Positions 61,643 to 64,000 of a DNA stretch of 64,000 bases are shown here, piece after piece. Position 1 is the first letter of the stretch. Each line of letters begins with the position of its first letter. Where the stretch lies: positions 1-64,000 of the forward strand of contig JARUKZ010000009.1 of assembly GCA_029688955.1 (NCBI GenBank). The letters are read 5' to 3'. The notes under the pieces were generated by a model. The model saw only the letters and a list, made by a program, of their open reading frames with translations. It did no database searches and was not told the origin of the DNA. Both the position numbers and the translations under genes were made by a program. This DNA comes from Chitinispirillales bacterium ANBcel5 (GTDB taxonomy: Bacteria; Fibrobacterota; Chitinivibrionia; Chitinivibrionales; Chitinispirillaceae).

Positions 61643-62659
61643 TTACCTTACTATCGGATGTCCAAAGGAGTGCATAGCATCACCACTTCCACTATCATTT
61701 ACAACAAACCTATAATACCCGGCGGACAGGTTCATCTGTTCCGGTGATAGTACAAAATAACCATCATTCAGTTCTGCAAGCCATTGCCCAACTCTCTTAC
61801 CGGACAGGTTAAAAACGGCTATCCTGATTGTGCCATTTGCCTTTGTGTCCGGCAGTAGAAATTGGAGGGAACCATTTGGCAAAGCCTGCACTGTACCTGA
61901 AAAAGATCTCCGAATTTCACGGTTAGTCACTGAGGATGTTTCTTCTAACGCAGTGAGGAACATATCAAGCGGGACAGAAACACCCAAATAATCCCTGTGG
62001 ATAATCTCATCATTGTCATTTAAAAAGAAGGCATCAGGGGGAATGAATATATTATCTATGCGGCCACCTGACCAAATACCCCAGCCAGCAGGGGCCGGGG
62101 GACAATTGCTTTTGTACCCAACGTTTCCCTCAAGCATTGTCAGATCATCAGAAATATCATTTGAAAAACCTAAAACCCTGTTTCCGCAAAGAGAAGCGTA
62201 AGGTTTAGCGTCACGCTGTATAATTGAAAAACTGTAATTATCGTGAATTCGACTGTCTTTCTGTTTGAGTACTGTTTCTATTTGCACATAGATGCTGTCT
62301 TCTTTTACAAACTCAAAGGGATCACAATCCGGATCATCATCTAAACAAAGACGAATTCTGATTGAGTTGGAGTAATCCAAAGCACATGAGTCTGCTGTTG
62401 CAATGAACACGTTGTCATGACTGTTGTACCGATCTAAAATCTTTTCGAGCATTTCACTTCTGCTGATAGTATCTCCGGGCGGAGATTCTGTTCCAGTAGG
62501 ATATATACCATGTCTTTTTACCACCTGAAGATCAGGCTGAGTGGAGATGGTATCGAGTCCTATTATAAAAACATAGGAATTGCAGGATGCCCAGCAGTTT
62601 TGCAGGAGGACTAAAATAAAAAAACAGACTGTGTAAATGATGTGAGTAGGTTTATTCAT
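61643..62659 (-). CDS. Secreted protein with Por/T9SS-like C-terminal tail
   Basis: A 338-residue exported protein. Signal peptide of about 24 residues (IIYTVCFFILVLLQNCWA). No enzymatic domain is recognised in the body, which contains cysteine pairs and NDISDDLTML and GGRIDNIFIPPDAFFL segments. The last 80 residues (IRIAVFNLSGKRVGQW, then LSAGYYRFVV) match the beta-sandwich tail seen on secreted proteins in the FCB group and Fibrobacterota. AAGGAG lies 9 nt before the ATG at 62659; the longer frame has no such signal. Flanked on both sides by IS91-like remnants. Confidence 0.7.
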   Translation of the reverse strand: MNKPTHIIYTVCFFILVLLQNCWASCNSYVFIIGLDTISTQPDLQVVKRHGIYPTGTESPPGDTISRSEMLEKILDRYNSHDNVFIATADSCALDYSNSIRIRLCLDDDPDCDPFEFVKEDSIYVQIETVLKQKDSRIHDNYSFSIIQRDAKPYASLCGNRVLGFSNDISDDLTMLEGNVGYKSNCPPAPAGWGIWSGGRIDNIFIPPDAFFLNDNDEIIHRDYLGVSVPLDMFLTALEETSSVTNREIRRSFSGTVQALPNGSLQFLLPDTKANGTIRIAVFNLSGKRVGQWLAELNDGYFVLSPEQMNLSAGYYRFVVNDSGSGDAMHSFGHPIVR

Positions 62660-62939
62660 TCGGTTTTTCTCCTTACCGATGGATAATGGATAGGGGTTTT
62701 CTTTTTCTACGCTCACGCCATAACCGAGACTAAATTGAGGGCGCCACCCGTCCAAACGAAGGTTGGGCGCCTCTTATCGTTTTTTTTTCGGCGTTGGCCT
62801 CGGGCATGTCGATGTTTTAATATAGCTGTTTTTGTCCCGTAGGGCAACGATTTTGGGTTCCGGGTATGGCTCACGCAGAGGCCTCTTGGCGGCAGGTCGG
62901 TTTCAGATACATACTTTGTGAAGTATCCCGGAACGCAGG
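62660..62939. other. GC-rich tail of a mobile-element remnant
   Basis: No gene with start signals. GAGGGCGCC (62741-62749) and GGGCGCCTC (62765-62773) form an imperfect inverted repeat sharing GGCGCC. GC-rich sequence runs on into the transposase remnant at 62940, so this is probably the part of the element behind the transposase gene. A thymine run (62779-62788) follows the inverted repeat. Confidence 0.4.
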
Positions 62940-63146
62940 TCAGTGCCCCGAACTGGGAATCAGCAACAGCAACGGGCGGCGGCCCTCGCTGCATGGGCTC
63001 CTTCCACAGCTATAGTGCTTCAGGATGTTCTCCACGACATGGGGTTGTCGATCATGGTCAATCAGCGCCACGACTTTCATTTTTTTCAACTCATTAAACC
63101 TGCGTGTATCAGTTGTACTGCGATTATTTGAGACGCGCCGTTCCAT
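62940..63146 (-). pseudogene. IS91-like transposase remnant (C-terminal part)
   Basis: The minus strand encodes MKVVALIDHDRQPHVVENILKHYSC, matching the end of Y2 transposases of the IS91 family (pattern M(R/K)(V/I)(I/V)xxIxxxxPxVVExILxH). The N-terminal four-fifths is absent. It is in the same orientation as the other remnant but holds a part that should lie after it, so the two are not halves of one interrupted gene. Confidence 0.55.
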
Positions 63147-63228
63147 ATCCAGCTTAGCTTAATAAAACCTTGTAATTTGGCTGTGGTTTTGTTACATTTA
63201 AAGAAAACCATTAAGAATGGAGTATACT

Positions 63229-64000
63229 ATGTCTGTTACAGCTATTAAATTAACGATCTGTATGTTGTGTACATTCTGCTTTGTCTCTGCACAAAATTCC
63301 ACTATTAACGGAATCATTACAAATAATGAAACCGATAGTCCTGTAACAGAAGCAAAGGTAGTACTAACGATCAGAACAGCTACTGGTTATGGTGGCGTCA
63401 ACTTTTTTGAAAGGATCGACAGCGTTTTTACGGATGAAACAGGGGAGTACTCTTTTACAGAACTCGCTGCGGGATTTTACGTCGTTGCAGTTAGCGGTGG
63501 CGGGTATCAATCTCAGACAAAAAGCACCGACCTTTCTAACAATCAAAACAGTATCATCAATTTTTCTCTAACACCCACTTCCGGGACCTCTGCAGGTACG
63601 CTTGTTTTGGTTGTGCGCAGTGCTGGTGACAGTTCGGGTATAGAAGGGGTGACAGTTGTTGTTCAAGCCGATGATTATCAGGCAGACCCGAGCAGTAAAT
63701 TTACCGATTCAGACGGATCGGTTACTTTCTCCGATATGATAGCGGGAAGCTACACAATAAACATCTCAAAAGAGGGCTACTCTGATCGGTCTCACAAAAT
63801 AGATTTGGGTGAGAATGTAACCTATACAGTGAATGTGTATCTAGGGCAGGCATCATCGGTGTGGAATAGCCCCCAGACAAAAGGTCGGAATGTTGGTAGA
63901 GATCAAACCGGCACAGTATTCACACTCAATGGCAGAAAAGCCATACACAGCTCCTCAGGCACCCTGCCTGCTTCATCGTCAATTTACATAAGGTCCTATG
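63229..64000 (+). CDS. Secreted protein with carboxypeptidase-regulatory-like domains (cut by window end)
   Basis: Open from an ATG at 63229 to the window edge: 257 residues seen, no stop. TGGAG lies 6 nt upstream. A signal peptide (about 1-22, ending FVSA) is followed by two beta-sandwich domains of the CarboxypepD_reg/Cna-B type: STINGIITNNETDSPVTEAKV with ETGEYSFTELAAGFYVVAV, and GTLVLVVRSAGDSSGIEGVTV with DGSVTFSDMIAGSYTINI. A Ser-rich linker leads to TVFTLNGRKAIHSSSGTLPASSSIYIRS, which resembles a sorting or Por-like tail. The protein may therefore end soon after the window. Surface or secreted role inferred. Confidence 0.75.
   Translation, partial: MSVTAIKLTICMLCTFCFVSAQNSTINGIITNNETDSPVTEAKVVLTIRTATGYGGVNFFERIDSVFTDETGEYSFTELAAGFYVVAVSGGGYQSQTKSTDLSNNQNSIINFSLTPTSGTSAGTLVLVVRSAGDSSGIEGVTVVVQADDYQADPSSKFTDSDGSVTFSDMIAGSYTINISKEGYSDRSHKIDLGENVTYTVNVYLGQASSVWNSPQTKGRNVGRDQTGTVFTLNGRKAIHSSSGTLPASSSIYIRSY

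Noticed and set aside
61413-63146. One transposase gene interrupted by the secreted-protein gene
   Set aside because: The C-terminal fragment lies upstream of the middle fragment on their strand, the wrong order for a single interrupted gene.
1-64000. tRNA or rRNA genes
   Set aside because: I found no cloverleaf with a GGTTCRA-type T-loop in the right setting and no rRNA-like sequence. A covariance-model scan would settle it.

Overview
The window comes from a diderm (Gram-negative-type) bacterium of moderate GC. The envelope genes show this: an Omp85-family barrel, a TolC-family protein, an Mla-type lipid transporter, an LpxL-like acyltransferase, signal peptidase II and a contractile type VI secretion system (T6SS). 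PEGA, FecR, DUF2914 and carboxypeptidase-regulatory-like domains, together with secreted proteins ending in a Por/T9SS-like tail, suggest the Fibrobacterota/FCB neighbourhood, perhaps a Chitinispirillum-like lineage. That placement is inference; no rRNA or other decisive phylogenetic marker was found here.

Layout. 1-1022 is non-coding and repeat-rich. 1023-7369 is a leftward housekeeping block (small acidic protein, nadC, FecR-domain protein, a PRPP-synthetase-like gene, prmA, DUF2914 protein). cmk and rpsA follow rightward and end in a strong terminator. 10289-13224 is an accessory stretch: a 42-bp tandem array, a GIY-YIG protein, an AT-rich methyltransferase and a 113-bp tandem repeat. Next come a UbiA-family gene and the lspA / RluA-family / P-loop kinase run.

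The centre (16483-41371) is one T6SS locus in five blocks of alternating strand: vgrG (+); tssK-tssL (-); PEGA protein, Ser/Thr kinase and DUF2169 protein (+); an FHA-transmembrane-lytic transglycosylase fusion (-); and tssA-tssB-tssC-hcp-tssE-tssF-tssG-clpV-tssM plus a beta-helix membrane protein (+), closed by a terminator. Twelve of the thirteen core Tss proteins are present. TssJ is not seen, TssM has no N-terminal membrane hairpin, TssL has no peptidoglycan-binding domain, and no PAAR or recognisable effector is encoded. The FHA-lytic transglycosylase fusion beside a PpkA-like kinase, and two accessory membrane proteins with a similar C-terminal membrane hairpin, are the best candidates for new T6SS parts.

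41674-46531 is a lipid/glycan islet (flippase, LPG-synthase-like membrane protein, GT4 glycosyltransferase, LpxL-like acyltransferase). 46539-52399 runs leftward: a small membrane-anchored protein, an AI-2E family protein, mlaE, mlaF, mlaD, aroK and aroC. 52546-57965 holds the Omp85 protein, an EF-G paralogue, mtnA and a small cold-shock-like protein. A polysaccharide deacetylase (-) and a TolC-family protein (+) follow. 60600-61214 is a second 42/43-bp tandem array. The right end has two IS91-like transposase remnants on either side of a secreted protein gene, and then a secreted protein gene cut by the window edge.

No rRNA, tRNA or CRISPR array was recognised.
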